Positions 63,531-64,000 of a DNA stretch of 64,000 nucleotides are shown in pieces. Within the stretch, counting starts at the first letter, position 1. Every line of letters starts with the position of its first letter. The notes under the pieces were generated by a model that made no database searches, was not told the DNA's origin, and worked only from the letters and a program-made list of their open reading frames with translations. The stretch is from Bactericera cockerelli (taxonomy: Eukaryota; Arthropoda; Insecta; Hemiptera; Triozidae), in contig CM044961.1 in NCBI GenBank assembly GCA_024516035.1, positions 15,117,756 through 15,181,755 on the forward strand, written 5' to 3'. The position numbers and the translations under genes are program-made.

Positions 63531-64000
63531 GTAAGTGATGGGGAACAGGGCATTGATAAGGTCTTTTCAAAAGCTAGTTATATATTCATGTAGATATCAA
63601 GTTATTGGGATACTTAATTTTTTTTTTTTTTTTTTTCATTTTTTAAATAGGTTTTTGACTGGGTAATGTTAGTCACTTCCATGAAATATTGAGCATGCAC
63701 AAGAAGTGAATCACAAGAAATATGTTGCATCTCTGGTGGTTTTGTATACAGTTTCTTGTAAATCAATAAAGTTTATTTCTTTATTAAAAAAAGATTTTTT
63801 TATCATATTTCAACTATATTACTAAGATATTTTTTAAAGAATTGGAATTGAAACCTACTTTTTTTCTATCGACCTCCAGAACTTCAGATAAGACATGTTT
63901 TACAGTTATGAGGATATTACAAACTGTGCACAAGGGAGGGTCTACCCTATCAAGTAAAAAAAAACACTGCCAATTATGGACACAATACTTCCTCGTGATT
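63531..64000. other. Intron 38 start
   Basis: T-run at 63618-63638, AT-rich sequence, then at 63956 the start of a copy of the G2 insert. No further exon before the window end. Confidence 0.7.

Noticed and set aside
1..64000. Viral integrations, toxin genes or bacterial-type operons
   Set aside because: No such protein motif was seen in any frame; all recognisable coding sequence is VPS13 or LINE.

Overview
This window is eukaryotic nuclear DNA, and the sequence points to an arthropod, probably an insect. The U6 snRNA copy at 49019-49125 has the arthropod-type 3' end. The one host gene has short GC-rich exons in AT-rich introns packed with SINEs, LINE fragments and MITEs. I cannot name the species; a hemipteran-like genome is only a guess.

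One host protein-coding gene fills the window on the + strand: the middle and most of the C-terminal part of a VPS13 (VPS13A/C-like) bridge-type lipid transfer protein. I could place 38 internal exons between 407 and 63530, about 6.7 kb of coding sequence (about 2,240 codons), with splice phases that agree at nearly every junction. The N-terminal chorein domain lies upstream of the window. The last C-terminal exons lie downstream. The SHR-BD/VAB-type region is around exons 23-30, the VPS13_C region around exons 33-36, and the ATG2-C-like amphipathic region in exons 37-38. Four exons (11, 23, 29, 34) need one extra base in or beside a C or G run to stay in frame. I read these as likely assembly homopolymer errors.

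The introns hold two related non-LTR retrotransposons. One (5911-10160, minus) is broken by a piggyBac-like MITE and a frameshift. The other (46190-48180, plus) is 5'-truncated with an open RT frame. They also hold several tRNA-headed SINE families, a 5S-rRNA-headed SINE, four or more families of short LINE/SINE-like 3' tails, TTAA-flanked MITEs, TAA-flanked MITEs, long-TIR TA-flanked elements (one with arms of about 800 bp), a hAT-like MITE and a Helitron-like 3' end. Many are nested, which gives filled and empty site pairs within the window.

Three patterns stand out. First, at about fifteen VPS13 exons an exon edge together with its splice site has been tandemly duplicated into the flanking intron, giving arrays of 2-11 near-identical donors or acceptors. 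At exons 2, 3 and 32 the units are 120, 39 and 48 bp, all multiples of three and open in frame, so alternative site use could insert whole peptide repeats. Second, four otherwise different repeat families share a covarying hairpin block (six-pair stem, three-base loop, then A-C-CGCC), which looks like a common retrotransposition tail. Third, several distinct TTAA-flanked MITE families have been active recently enough that exact empty sites survive in sister repeats.
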